DNA of 19,231 bases from CAYRUP01 sp964578975 (GCA_964578975.1 CAZOFA010000043.1:1-19231), one strand, 5' to 3'; counted from the first letter of the stretch, positions 5,763-13,933 are shown. Numbers and translations are program-made. The notes: generated by a model from the letters alone, not told the origin.

Positions 5763-6758
5763 CTACTCTTTGTTCTCTTTTAACGATGCGGGCGGCCAAT
5801 TATCTAATCTCATTCCCAATGACAAACCATGTGATGACAATACATTCTTAATTTCAGTTAAAGATTTCTTGCCAAGATTGGGTGTCTTTAATAAATCCGT
5901 TTCCGTACGTTGAATTAAATCGCCGATAAAATAAATACTTTCCGCTTTCAAACAATTTGCTGATCTGACTGTTAATTCAAGATCGTCAACTGGTCTTGTG
6001 TAAATTGGATTAATCGTCATTTGATCATTTGGATCTTTGATCGTCGGTGACGATTTCAAATCAACAAACGGTGCTAATTGTTGTTGTAAAATGGTGGCTG
6101 ATCGACGAATCGCTTCTTCAGGATCAAGCGTACCATTCGTTTCTAAATCAATAATCAATTTATCTAAATCTGTGCGCTGCTCAACACGAGCACTCTCAAC
6201 TGAATAAGCAACACGACGAATTGGGCTAAAGCTTGCATCTAAATGCAGAATGCCGATTCCACCTTTACCTTCTTCGCGCAACTTGCTACGGATCGAGGCT
6301 GTTTGATAGCCACGCCCCAATATCACTTTCATGGTCATATTGAGTTGGCCTGCATCATTCAGATGTGCAATGACATGATCAGGATTCACGATTTCAACAT
6401 CGTGCTCTTGTTCAATATCACCTGCACGTACAGGTCCCGCACCTTTTTTGTTAAGTCTCAAGGTGACTTCTTCGCGACCATGTAATTTGATCGCAACATT
6501 TTTTAGATTAAGAAGAATTTCAACAACATCTTCTTGAACACCTGAAATGGTGCCGTATTCATGTAATACGCCATCAATTTTGGTTTCTACAATCGCTGCA
6601 CCCGGCATGGATGAAAGCAATATTCTGCGTAAAGTAGTTCCCAATGTGTGACCAAACCCTCTTTCGAGTGGCTCTAATGTCACTTTGGCATGAAAAGGAC
6701 TCAACGTCTCAACAGCAATTTCGCGTGGACTTAAAAATTCGTACGGATTATTTTGCAT
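5763..6758 (-). CDS. rpoA: DNA-directed RNA polymerase subunit alpha
   Basis: The alpha subunit dimerises to nucleate RNA polymerase assembly and contacts UP elements and activators. The 331-residue protein has the N-terminal assembly domain (residues about 1-235, including LERGFGHTLGTTLRRILLSS). A linker leads to the C-terminal domain (about 250-325) with VRSANCLKAE, the DNA-contact region, and the helix-hairpin-helix stretch LLKTPNLGKKSLTEIK. The ending GLSLGMRLDNWPPASL is nearly the E. coli sequence and supports a gammaproteobacterial origin. It lies between rpsD (24 bases upstream) and rplQ in the usual alpha-operon order. Confidence 0.99.
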   Translation of the reverse strand: MQNNPYEFLSPREIAVETLSPFHAKVTLEPLERGFGHTLGTTLRRILLSSMPGAAIVETKIDGVLHEYGTISGVQEDVVEILLNLKNVAIKLHGREEVTLRLNKKGAGPVRAGDIEQEHDVEIVNPDHVIAHLNDAGQLNMTMKVILGRGYQTASIRSKLREEGKGGIGILHLDASFSPIRRVAYSVESARVEQRTDLDKLIIDLETNGTLDPEEAIRRSATILQQQLAPFVDLKSSPTIKDPNDQMTINPIYTRPVDDLELTVRSANCLKAESIYFIGDLIQRTETDLLKTPNLGKKSLTEIKNVLSSHGLSLGMRLDNWPPASLKENKE

Positions 6759-6782
6759 TAAATAACCTCATGGCTCCAGTGG

Positions 6783-7403
6783 TTACTTGGAATAAAGCTC
6801 AACAATTAATTTTTCATAAATATCAGTTGGAAGATCTGACCGCTCAGGAATACTTTTAAATACACCTGAAAGCTCATTCGTATCCACTTCAATCCAGCTA
6901 CAGGCCGCTTTAGATTGCGCTAATGTCATCGCACCTTGAATACGCAACTGTTGCTTTGAGCGTGGTCTAATCGACACAACGTCACCTGGGGCTACCATTA
7001 ACGAAGGAATATTGACGCTTTTCCCATTCACTAAAATCGCTCGATGATTCACTAATTGTCTTGCTTCAGCTCTTGTTGATCCAAAACCCATTCTATACAC
7101 GACATTATCAAGCCTGCATTCTAAGAGCTTCAGCAAGTTCTCGCCTGTTGAACCCTTTAAGCGTGCAGCCTTTTTAAAGTAATTACGGAATTGGCGCTCC
7201 ATAATACCATAAATACGTCTAACTTTTTGCTTTTCTCGCAGCTGACCACCATATTCTGTGGATCGTCCTCTGCGAGCGCCGTGCATGCCTGGCGCTACAT
7301 CTAACTTACATTTCGTATCGAGACCACGAACGCCGCTAATAAGTGATAAATCAGCGCCTTCACGTCTGGATAATTTACATCTTGGTCCAAGATATCTAGC
7401 CAT
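6783..7403 (-). CDS. rpsD: 30S ribosomal protein S4
   Basis: S4 is a primary 16S rRNA-binding protein that nucleates the 30S body; in E. coli it also represses translation of the alpha operon. The start is the ATG at 7403 (MARYLGPRCKLSRREG), with AGGAGAAGG just upstream, rather than a TTG one codon earlier. This gives 206 residues, matching E. coli. The C-terminal half holds the S4 RNA-binding domain (ECRLDNVVYRMGFGSTRAEARQ). Whether it controls this operon as in E. coli cannot be seen, because no pseudoknot could be confirmed in the rpsM leader. Confidence 0.98.
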   Translation of the reverse strand: MARYLGPRCKLSRREGADLSLISGVRGLDTKCKLDVAPGMHGARRGRSTEYGGQLREKQKVRRIYGIMERQFRNYFKKAARLKGSTGENLLKLLECRLDNVVYRMGFGSTRAEARQLVNHRAILVNGKSVNIPSLMVAPGDVVSIRPRSKQQLRIQGAMTLAQSKAACSWIEVDTNELSGVFKSIPERSDLPTDIYEKLIVELYSK

Positions 7404-7418
7404 CAACCTTCTCCTGCG

Positions 7419-7829
7419 TTACACGCGACGTTTTTTAGGATCACGACAACCATTAAATGGTATGCCAGTCGCATCAGTGATCGACAATATTTTCAAGCCC
7501 GCTGTATGCAAAGAACGAATTGCAGATTCTCTGCCAGGACCGGGTCCTTTTACACGGACATGAACATTCTTCATGCCAAAATTTTCAACAACAATCTGTG
7601 CGACTTTGGCCGCGGCTTCACCTGCTGCATACGGGGTCGATTTACGTGATCCGCGATATCCACAACTTGCAGCACTTGACCAAGCAATCGTATTGCCTTG
7701 CACATCCGTGATCGTCACAATGGTGTTATTAAATGACGCACGAATATAAGCAATTCCATCTACGACGAGTTTTTTAGCCTTTTTACGTACTTTTGTCGTC
7801 TGTGTTTGTTGTACTCTGGACTCTGTCAT
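7419..7829 (-). CDS. rpsK: 30S ribosomal protein S11
   Basis: S11 sits on the platform of the small subunit and helps form the mRNA exit path with S7 and S18. The 136-residue protein has the core stretches GIAYIRASFNNTIVTITD, WSSAASCGYRGSRKSTPYAA and the C-terminal GCRDPKKRRV, all family hallmarks. The N-terminus (TESRVQQTQTTKVRKKAKK) is polar and slightly long compared with E. coli (129 residues). It follows rpsM after 46 bases and precedes rpsD by 15 bases. Confidence 0.98.
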   Translation of the reverse strand: MTESRVQQTQTTKVRKKAKKLVVDGIAYIRASFNNTIVTITDVQGNTIAWSSAASCGYRGSRKSTPYAAGEAAAKVAQIVVENFGMKNVHVRVKGPGPGRESAIRSLHTAGLKILSITDATGIPFNGCRDPKKRRV

Positions 7830-7875
7830 TGCTATCTGTTTTCCTAGTTAACTATTGAAATATGTAATCGTAATG

Positions 7876-8232
7876 TTATTTAAGACCTTTTCGTTTACCT
7901 TTACGCGTTCTGGCATTTGTCTTAGTACGTTGACCACGCACAGGCAAACCACGTCTATGGCGTAATCCACGGTAAGTACCCAATTCCACTAAACGCTTGA
8001 TATTCATTGAAACTTCACGTCGCAGATCGCCTTCCACGCGGAACTTCGCGACCTCATTACGTAATGTTTCGAGTTCAGCTTCAGAAAGATCTTTCACTTT
8101 CGTCTCTGGTTTTACTTTTGCAGCAACACAAATTGTTTTGGCCCGACTACGCCCAATCCCATAAATGGAAGTAAGCCCAATTACAATATGTTGTTGCACT
8201 GGTATATTTACGCCTGAAATTCGGGCTGCCAT
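7876..8232 (-). CDS. rpsM: 30S ribosomal protein S13
   Basis: S13 is in the head of the small subunit and forms intersubunit bridges with 23S rRNA and L5. The 118-residue protein has the N-terminal helix-two-turn-helix segment ARISGVNIPVQQHIVIGLTSIYGIGRSRA. Its basic tail (YRGLRHRRGLPVRGQRTKTNARTRKG) reaches toward the P-site tRNA. Length equals the E. coli protein. It is the first gene of the alpha operon, and a promoter candidate lies about 55 bases upstream. Confidence 0.98.
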   Translation of the reverse strand: MAARISGVNIPVQQHIVIGLTSIYGIGRSRAKTICVAAKVKPETKVKDLSEAELETLRNEVAKFRVEGDLRREVSMNIKRLVELGTYRGLRHRRGLPVRGQRTKTNARTRKGKRKGLK

Positions 8233-8286
8233 TCAATTACTCCTACCACTTTACCTAACCTGACTGTCTATCCACAAAAGCGCGTC

Positions 8287-8315
8287 AGTTTAATCCTGAA
8301 TTAATAAAAAATCAA
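8287..8315 (-). promoter_or_regulatory. Candidate alpha-operon promoter upstream of rpsM
   Basis: On the minus strand TTGATT (8310-8315) and TAAACT (8287-8292) are spaced by exactly 17 bases, each matching the sigma70 consensus at four of six positions. Transcription would begin near 8280, leaving a leader of about 48 bases before rpsM. The 110-base gap between rpmJ and rpsM is the largest within the spc-alpha block, and E. coli has its alpha promoter in the same place. Confidence 0.5.
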
Positions 8316-8342
8316 TCTCTTCGCACCATAATACAAAGAAAA

Positions 8343-8456
8343 TTAGCCTTGTTTTTGTTTATGTCGTTTTTCTTTGCAAATCACTCTAACCACCCTTTTA
8401 CGACGAATAATTTTGCAACTTCGACAAATTTTTTTAACTGATGCACCCACTTTCAT
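8343..8456 (-). CDS. rpmJ: 50S ribosomal protein L36
   Basis: L36 is a tiny zinc-ribbon protein that stabilises 23S rRNA in the large subunit. On the minus strand the ATG at 8454-8456 opens a 37-codon frame ending with TAA at 8343-8345. It translates as MKVGASVKKICRSCKII, followed by a basic stretch and the ending HKQKQG. The zinc ligands are C11, C14, C27 and H32. The Cys-to-His spacing is one residue shorter than in E. coli L36 (38 residues). It lies 32 bases after secY, the standard end of the spc operon. Confidence 0.97.
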   Translation of the reverse strand: MKVGASVKKICRSCKIIRRKRVVRVICKEKRHKQKQG

Positions 8457-8488
8457 AACAACTCCAATTCAATCTATGCCTACTAATA

Positions 8489-9814
8489 CTATCTCAACCC
8501 CATACCACCGCCGCGTAAGTTAGCCTTTTTTAGCAATGACTCGTATTGATACGACATCATATGAGCTTGAACTTGTGCTATGAAATCCATAACCACGACA
8601 ACAATAATCAATAAAGATGTACCACCAAAATAAAAGGGTACATTCCACGTTAAAATCATAAACTCTGGCAACAAACAAACTAAGGTCACATAAATTGACC
8701 CCGCCAAGGTTAATCGAGACATCACTGTATCGATGTATTTGGCTGTTTGCTCACCTGGGCGAATACCTGGTATAAATGCGCCCGATTTCTTTAAATTGTC
8801 TGCTGTATCTTTCGGATTAAATACGAGTGCCGTATAAAAAAAACAGAAAAATATAATTGCAGCAGCAAATAATGCCATATGCAGTGGTTGGCCTTGTTGC
8901 AACGCAACACCGACCGTACCAAGCCATTCCATCCCTTTTCCATGACCAAACCATTGAGCCAGAGTCGCTGGAAATAAAATAATACTCGACGCAAAAATGG
9001 GTGGTATCACACCTGACATATTAATTTTCAATGGCAGATGGCTACTTTTAGCCGAATACACATTCCCGCCTTGCATGCGTCGTGCATAATTAATCGTAAT
9101 TCTACGTTGTCCACGTTCAACAAACACAACAAATGCGACGACTGCTGCAACCGCTAGCATGATGAGTAACAATGCAACGACTTGCAATTGATCTTCACGC
9201 ACTTGTTCTAATGTTTTGCCGATCGCCGCCGGTAACCCAGCAACGATACCAGAGAAAATGATAATCGAAATACCATTACCTATTCCTCGTTCTGTGACTT
9301 GCTCACCAAGCCACATCAAAAATAATGTGCCGCACACTAACGTCAATGTCGTTGTAAAATAAAAAGGTAGGCCCGGATCAAGCGCAATTCCATGTGCTGC
9401 CAACATCTTTGACACACCAATCGCTTGGAAAGTTGATAACACTAACGTTCCATAACGCGTGTATTTATTTATTTTACGTTGTCCTGATTCACCTTCTTTT
9501 CGGAGCTCCGATAATTGTGGTGAAACCACCGTTAACAGCTGCACAATAATCGATGCTGAAATATAAGGCATAATGCCAAGTGCAAAAACACTAAAACGAA
9601 TTAATGCACCACCTGAAAACATATTGAATAAGCCAATAATATTATTTTGTTGTGCATTAAAAAATTCTTGCAAGCGCAGCGGATTCAGCCCAGGAACAGG
9701 AATGTAGGAGCCTATTCTAAAAACGATAATTGCAAGTAATACGAACTGCAAACGTCGTTTTAAATCAACAAGCCCTTGATTTGGAGATCCCAATCCTATC
9801 CTATTCGTTCCCAT
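8489..9814 (-). CDS. secY: Protein translocase channel subunit SecY
   Basis: SecY forms the protein-conducting channel of the SecYEG translocon in the inner membrane. The 441-residue protein has the ten hydrophobic segments of the family; the first (FVLLAIIVFRIGSYIPVPGL) begins near residue 27. Recognisable landmarks are the GGALIRFSVFALGIMPYISA region, GNGISIIIFSGI, and the cytoplasmic loop FNPKDTADNLKKSGAFIPGIRPG. Its ATG abuts the rplO stop with no spacer (TAAATG), and GAGG at the end of rplO acts as the binding site, so the two are translationally coupled. Confidence 0.98.
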   Translation of the reverse strand: MGTNRIGLGSPNQGLVDLKRRLQFVLLAIIVFRIGSYIPVPGLNPLRLQEFFNAQQNNIIGLFNMFSGGALIRFSVFALGIMPYISASIIVQLLTVVSPQLSELRKEGESGQRKINKYTRYGTLVLSTFQAIGVSKMLAAHGIALDPGLPFYFTTTLTLVCGTLFLMWLGEQVTERGIGNGISIIIFSGIVAGLPAAIGKTLEQVREDQLQVVALLLIMLAVAAVVAFVVFVERGQRRITINYARRMQGGNVYSAKSSHLPLKINMSGVIPPIFASSIILFPATLAQWFGHGKGMEWLGTVGVALQQGQPLHMALFAAAIIFFCFFYTALVFNPKDTADNLKKSGAFIPGIRPGEQTAKYIDTVMSRLTLAGSIYVTLVCLLPEFMILTWNVPFYFGGTSLLIIVVVVMDFIAQVQAHMMSYQYESLLKKANLRGGGMGLR

Positions 9815-10249
9815 TTATGCCTCAACCTTACCACCGAGCGCCTCAATTGCTTTTTGTGCACCGGCAGTCATGGGCACACCGCGTACTGTAATTTTTTTCT
9901 CAAACTTACCCGCCAAAATAATTTTAGCGAATTTAGTATTTTTTCTGATGACACCCGCTGCTTTCAAAGTATCCATGTCCACCACATCCGCAGTGACAAG
10001 AGTTAAATCAGATAAGCGAATTTCTTCAGACACAAGTGCTTTCATCGAACGAAAACCTGATTTTGGAATTCGTCTTTGCAATGGCATTTGTCCGCCTTCA
10101 AAACCAACTTTGTGAAAACCACCTGCACGTGCACGCTGACCTTTGTGACCGCGGCCGCATGTCTTGCCCAATCCTGATCCGATTCCGCGACCTAATCGTT
10201 TTGGGGCTTGTTTTGAACCTGGTGCTGGTTTCAATGTATTCAGATTCAT
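9815..10249 (-). CDS. rplO: 50S ribosomal protein L15
   Basis: L15 is a late-assembling large-subunit protein that threads through several 23S rRNA domains. The 144-residue protein has the Gly/Arg-rich extended N-terminal arm (KRLGRGIGSGLGKTCGRGHKGQRARAG) and the FEGGQMPLQRRIPKSGF segment. The C-terminal fold carries the ending AGAQKAIEALGGKVEA. Length equals the E. coli protein. It starts one base after the rpmD stop. Confidence 0.98.
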   Translation of the reverse strand: MNLNTLKPAPGSKQAPKRLGRGIGSGLGKTCGRGHKGQRARAGGFHKVGFEGGQMPLQRRIPKSGFRSMKALVSEEIRLSDLTLVTADVVDMDTLKAAGVIRKNTKFAKIILAGKFEKKITVRGVPMTAGAQKAIEALGGKVEA

Positions 10250-10250
10250 T

Positions 10251-10442
10251 TTAAACTTCCTCTACCGATACTAGATAAGCGACTTTATTTATCATTCCAC
10301 GCGTACACGGATTATCTTGAAGAATTACGCTGCTACGAATTTTGCGTAATCCAAGACCTTGCACACAAGCTTTATGTGATGGTTGTGTTGAAATCACACT
10401 TTTAATCAGTGTCACTTTTAATTGTTTCTTTTTGCTCGCCAT
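10251..10442 (-). CDS. rpmD: 50S ribosomal protein L30
   Basis: L30 is a small ferredoxin-like-fold protein bound to 23S rRNA. The 63-residue sequence has the expected LKVTLIKSVI strand, the GLGLRKIRSSVILQDNP loop-helix, and the RGMINKVAYLVSVEE ending. Length is near the family norm of about 60. It lies between rpsE (2 bases away) and rplO (1 base away), the standard position in the spc operon. Confidence 0.97.
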   Translation of the reverse strand: MASKKKQLKVTLIKSVISTQPSHKACVQGLGLRKIRSSVILQDNPCTRGMINKVAYLVSVEEV

Positions 10443-10444
10443 AA

Positions 10445-10954
10445 TTAATTCCCAGTAATCTCTTCTACTGTTTTTCCACGTTTAGCAGCAATATATTCCG
10501 GTGTGCTAACACTTTGTAACGCCCGCAGTGTTGCTCTCACAACATTAATTGGGTTGGTTGAGCCAATAATTTTTGCTAATACATTCTTCACGCCCAGCAC
10601 TTCGCATACCGCGCGCATTGCTCCACCAGCAATAATTCCTGTACCTTCAGAAGCCGGTTTCATAAACACTCGGGTTGCCCCATGTTTACCATTAACCTGT
10701 GAGTGTAATGTGCCGCCCTTAAGTACCACATGACGCATATTCTTGCGTGCAGCCTCAAGCGATTTTTGAATTGCAACGGGCACTTCACGCGCCTTACCTC
10801 GTCCAATCCCAATGCGACCATTTCCATCACCAACCACTGTGATAGCAGCAAAACTAAAAATTCGACCGCCTTTTACTACCTTTGCATTACGTGACACTGC
10901 AACTAATTTTTCTTGCATGCCGTCACTTTTTGTTGTCTGGTCATAACTCGCCAT
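10445..10954 (-). CDS. rpsE: 30S ribosomal protein S5
   Basis: S5 contributes to decoding fidelity and, with S3 and S4, to the mRNA entry helicase site. The 169-residue protein contains the N-terminal double-stranded-RNA-binding-like domain (EKLVAVSRNAKVVKGGRIFSF, GRIGIGRGKAREVP). The C-terminal domain includes GTGIIAGGAMRAVCEVLGV and NPINVVRATLRALQ. Length is close to E. coli (167). It follows rplR by 12 bases. Confidence 0.98.
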   Translation of the reverse strand: MASYDQTTKSDGMQEKLVAVSRNAKVVKGGRIFSFAAITVVGDGNGRIGIGRGKAREVPVAIQKSLEAARKNMRHVVLKGGTLHSQVNGKHGATRVFMKPASEGTGIIAGGAMRAVCEVLGVKNVLAKIIGSTNPINVVRATLRALQSVSTPEYIAAKRGKTVEEITGN

Positions 10955-10966
10955 ATTTACAGCCCT

Positions 10967-11326
10967 TTAAAATTGTAGTCCGCCTTCTCTCGCCGCATCT
11001 GCTAAAGCTTTAACACGACCATGATAATTAAAACCAGATCGATCAAACGCAACTTTTTCTATACCCGCATCAACCGCACGTTTAGCGACAAGTTTACCCA
11101 CTAACTTTGCAGTTTCTACATTACCTGTTGACTTCACTTTACCTTTAATTTGCTTATCGAGACTCGATGCACAAACAAGAACTTGAGCGCCATCTTTTGA
11201 AATGACTTGAGCATAAATATGCTGCGGCGTTCTATGTACACATAAACGTACTGCTTCCTGCTCACGAATCTGCGAACGCGCACGTCTTGCTCTTCGCTGT
11301 CTTGACTCTCTCTTATTTAATTTCAT
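10967..11326 (-). CDS. rplR: 50S ribosomal protein L18
   Basis: L18 binds 5S rRNA and attaches it to the large subunit together with L5 and L25. The 119-residue protein has a highly basic N-terminus (KRESRQRRARRARSQIRE). The conserved core is RLCVHRTPQHIYAQVI, and the C-terminal motifs are GIEKVAFDRSGFNYHGRVKA and ADAAREGGLQF. Length is close to the E. coli protein (117). It lies between rplF (11 bases) and rpsE. Confidence 0.98.
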   Translation of the reverse strand: MKLNKRESRQRRARRARSQIREQEAVRLCVHRTPQHIYAQVISKDGAQVLVCASSLDKQIKGKVKSTGNVETAKLVGKLVAKRAVDAGIEKVAFDRSGFNYHGRVKALADAAREGGLQF

Positions 11327-11337
11327 AAATGGCCTTA

Positions 11338-11904
11338 CTACTTCTTCTTAGTTTCTTTCAAAATAATGACTTCATCCGCGTAACGAATTCCTTTGCCTTT
11401 ATACGGCTCAGGTGGTCTTACATTACGTATCATGGATGCAACATGTCCCACTAAATGCTTATCGACACCTTTGACAATAATTTCCGTCTGACTGGGTGTT
11501 TCAATGGTAATTCCTTCCGGTGCTTTAATCGCCACTGGATGAGAAAATCCAACAGTCAAATGCAATTCCTTACCCCTAGCTTGTGCACGATAACCGACAC
11601 CGACTAATAGCAACTTACGTTCAAACCCTTTCACGACACCTTGCACGTAAGATGCAATTTTTGATCTTTCGGTACCTGAAATTGATTTATTCAATTTAGA
11701 GCCTGATCCTGTACGGCAATAGCCTATTTCAGTATTTGGTCTAAATTTAATATGACCTTCTTCGACTTGTACCAATACCGCAGGATGCACTGTCACATTC
11801 AAATGACCCTTCGGACCTTTGATATGCAATTCTCGTCCTTGAATTTTAATGTCAACTCCGGCGGGAATAGCGACTGGCTTTCTACCTACTCTTGATGTAA
11901 TCAT
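11338..11904 (-). CDS. rplF: 50S ribosomal protein L6
   Basis: L6 lies near the factor-binding site of the large subunit. The 188-residue protein has two related domains. The first starts with SRVGRKPVAIPAGVDIKI; the second carries LLLVGVGYRAQARGKELHLTVGFSHPV and ends with RPPEPYKGKGIRYADEVI. Compared with E. coli L6 (177 residues, recalled), about 9 extra residues occur around positions 60-72 (GYCRTGSGSKL), before the GTERSKIASYVQGVVKGF helix. The DNA there is not obviously palindromic. The ATG at 11904 adds two residues before the usual SRVG start. Confidence 0.97.
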   Translation of the reverse strand: MITSRVGRKPVAIPAGVDIKIQGRELHIKGPKGHLNVTVHPAVLVQVEEGHIKFRPNTEIGYCRTGSGSKLNKSISGTERSKIASYVQGVVKGFERKLLLVGVGYRAQARGKELHLTVGFSHPVAIKAPEGITIETPSQTEIIVKGVDKHLVGHVASMIRNVRPPEPYKGKGIRYADEVIILKETKKK

Positions 11905-11923
11905 GTTCTAAACTCGCCTCCCA

Positions 11924-12319
11924 CTACTCTACGATACAAACTATTTCGCCGCCCAAATTTTTGGATCGAGCCATGCGTTCCGTCATCACACCTTGTGAGG
12001 TGGAAACAATCGCAATACCCATTCCTGCACGCACAGTCGGTAATTTATGCCTATTGCGATAAATTCTGAGACCATTACGGCTCACGCGTTGAATCTTTTC
12101 AATCACAGGGCTGCCTTGATAATATTTCAAGGTCACGCTCACATCTTGCTTAGCACCTGCGTTGATGATTTCATATTCTTGAATGTAGCCTTCATCGCGC
12201 AATACAGCGAGGATGGCAAGTTTAAATTTTGAGGCAGGCATTGTAATTTGCTTTTCGCCTACCGCTTGCGCATTACGAATGCGCGTTAACATATCTGCTA
12301 TTGGATCTTGCATGGACAT
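11924..12319 (-). CDS. rpsH: 30S ribosomal protein S8
   Basis: S8 is a primary 16S rRNA-binding protein; in E. coli it represses the spc operon by binding mRNA near the L5 start. The 131-residue protein starts with MSMQDPIADMLTRIRNAQ and has the C-terminal RNA-binding signature GIAIVSTSQGVMTERMARSK followed by LGGEIVCIVE. Length matches the family. It lies between rpsN (18 bases) and rplF (19 bases). An S8-type operator around the rplE start could not be confirmed by eye. Confidence 0.98.
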   Translation of the reverse strand: MSMQDPIADMLTRIRNAQAVGEKQITMPASKFKLAILAVLRDEGYIQEYEIINAGAKQDVSVTLKYYQGSPVIEKIQRVSRNGLRIYRNRHKLPTVRAGMGIAIVSTSQGVMTERMARSKNLGGEIVCIVE

Positions 12320-12337
12320 CTTAAATACCCCTAATTT

Positions 12338-12643
12338 TTACCAACTTGCCTTATGCATCCCCGGAACTAAACCATTCATGACCGCTGAGCGCATATGAAT
12401 TCGGCAAAGACCCGTTAAACGATTGTAAGCTCTCGATCTGCCGCACATTCTGCAACGATTACGTTGGCGGCTGCGGCTTGAATCGCGTGGTAACTTTTGT
12501 AATTGATGCACTGCATCAAGACGCTCATCTTGACTTAAACTAATGTTGCAAATCGTTACCTTTAATTCTTTGCGCTTTTTACCAAGTTTTTTATTTAATT
12601 GGCTGCGTCTTTTTTCGCGTTCTACCATTGAAGTTTTTGCCAT
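12338..12643 (-). CDS. rpsN: 30S ribosomal protein S14, long form with zinc-type motif
   Basis: S14 is part of the small-subunit head near the decoding region. The protein is 101 residues, the long form, with the ending NGLVPGMHKASW typical of proteobacteria. It has C64-x2-C67-x12-C80-x2-H83, in the place where the short zinc-binding S14 carries four cysteines and where E. coli S14 has lost them. It may therefore bind zinc through three Cys and one His. It lies in the normal spc position, 9 bases after rplE. Confidence 0.97.
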   Translation of the reverse strand: MAKTSMVEREKRRSQLNKKLGKKRKELKVTICNISLSQDERLDAVHQLQKLPRDSSRSRQRNRCRMCGRSRAYNRLTGLCRIHMRSAVMNGLVPGMHKASW

Positions 12644-12652
12644 AGTTCTGCC

Positions 12653-13204
12653 TTAACTCATATCTTTTTCTTTAAATGGAAAATTGAATGCTTCTAATAA
12701 AGCACGCGCCTCTTTATCTGTTTTCGCAGAGGTTGTAATTGTAATATCAAGACCTCTTAATGCATCAATCTTGTCATATTCAATCTCTGGAAAAACAATC
12801 TGTTCCTTAAAGCCCAAGCTATAATTTCCTCGACCATCAAAGGATTTAATACTCAAGCCACGGAAATCTCGTACGCGTGGTAATGTAATCGAAATTAATC
12901 GATCTAAAAATTCGTACATACGTTGTCCGCGTAATGTCACCTTGCATCCAATCGGCCAATTCTCACGAACCTTGAAGCCAGCAATAGACTTGCGCGCTAA
13001 TGTGACGACAGGTTTCTGTCCAGCGATTTTTTCTAAATCTGCGACTCCGGATGTAATAATTTTTTTATCATCCATTGCCTCGCCTAATCCCATGTTTAAC
13101 GTAATCTTGCTAATACGCGGGACTTGCATCACGGATTTATATTTGAATCGATCCTTTAATTTGACCACTACTTCTTTTCGGTAATACTCTTGTAATCGCG
13201 CCAT
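12653..13204 (-). CDS. rplE: 50S ribosomal protein L5
   Basis: L5 binds 5S rRNA and contacts the P-site tRNA and S13 across the subunit interface. The 183-residue protein carries ISKITLNMGLGEA, GQKPVVTLARKSIAGFKVRE, the PRVRDFRGLS segment with FDGRGNYSLGFKEQIVFPEI, and the ending AFNFPFKEKDMS. Length is close to E. coli (179). It lies 13 bases after rplX and 9 bases before rpsN. Confidence 0.98.
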   Translation of the reverse strand: MARLQEYYRKEVVVKLKDRFKYKSVMQVPRISKITLNMGLGEAMDDKKIITSGVADLEKIAGQKPVVTLARKSIAGFKVRENWPIGCKVTLRGQRMYEFLDRLISITLPRVRDFRGLSIKSFDGRGNYSLGFKEQIVFPEIEYDKIDALRGLDITITTSAKTDKEARALLEAFNFPFKEKDMS

Positions 13205-13217
13205 AACTCACCTGTTC

Positions 13218-13538
13218 TCAGACATCAACGAGCTCATCATTAGATTTAAAATAACGTACATTTTTTCCATCTTTTAATGTACGTATACCAATACGAGATC
13301 CCTTGCTAGATGCTTGATCGTAAAGCATCACGTTTGAGCGTTGTATTGGGCAGGTCTTGATGATGATACCGCCTCGCTCACCTGTATTCGGATTCGCTTT
13401 GATATGTTTCTTGGCTGTATTGATGCCTTCAACAATCAACTGCTCGCCACCTTTCAACACTGCTTGCACTACACCTTTTCGACCTTTGTCTTTTCCAGTA
13501 ATGACAATGACTTCATCACCTTTTTTAATCTTTCGCAT
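13218..13538 (-). CDS. rplX: 50S ribosomal protein L24
   Basis: L24 is an assembly-initiator protein that binds 23S rRNA early and ends up near the peptide-exit tunnel. The 106-residue protein has the KOW motif close to the N-terminus (KKGDEVIVITGKDKGRKGVV), the VEGINTAKKHIK stretch and a GGIIIKTCPIQRSNVML beta region. Length is normal. It follows rplN after 12 bases in the standard spc order. Confidence 0.98.
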   Translation of the reverse strand: MRKIKKGDEVIVITGKDKGRKGVVQAVLKGGEQLIVEGINTAKKHIKANPNTGERGGIIIKTCPIQRSNVMLYDQASSKGSRIGIRTLKDGKNVRYFKSNDELVDV

Positions 13539-13550
13539 GTTCTACTCTCT

Positions 13551-13919
13551 CTATAAAACCTCAGGAGCCAAGGAAATAATTTTCATGAAATTCTCACCAC
13601 GCAACTCACGGGTAATCGGTCCGAATATACGAGTTCCAATCGGTTGCATTTGCGCATTGAGTAACACAACTGCATTCTCATCAAAACGAATGAGCGAGCC
13701 ATCAGCGCGTCTAATACCTTTGCGCGTTCTCACAATCACCGCAAATAACACTTCACCTTTCTTCACTTTTCCTCTAGGGATAGCTTCTTTAACACTGATT
13801 TTAATCACATCACCAATATTTGCGTAGCGACGATGTGAGCCACCCAAAACCTTTATGCACATCACGCGACGCGCACCACTATTGTCCGCCACATCGAGGA
13901 TCGTCTGCGTTTGTATCAT
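13551..13919 (-). CDS. rplN: 50S ribosomal protein L14
   Basis: L14 is a beta-barrel protein at the subunit interface and part of an intersubunit bridge. The open frame extends upstream to 13973, but I place the start at the ATG at 13919 (MIQTQTILDVADNSGARR), which is the family N-terminus and has GGAG six bases ahead. This gives 122 residues, the normal length. Conserved stretches include VMCIKVLGGSHRRYANIGDVIK and RIFGPITRELR. It is the first gene of the spc operon; the 88-base gap before it is the place to look for a promoter. Confidence 0.98.
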   Translation of the reverse strand: MIQTQTILDVADNSGARRVMCIKVLGGSHRRYANIGDVIKISVKEAIPRGKVKKGEVLFAVIVRTRKGIRRADGSLIRFDENAVVLLNAQMQPIGTRIFGPITRELRGENFMKIISLAPEVL

Positions 13920-13933
13920 GTTGATCTCCACTA

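Noticed and set aside
10503..10733. Plus-strand open frame of 76 codons inside rpsE
   Set aside because: It is antisense to a fully supported ribosomal protein gene and has no independent evidence; the same applies to the other opposite-strand open frames in the ribosomal cluster.
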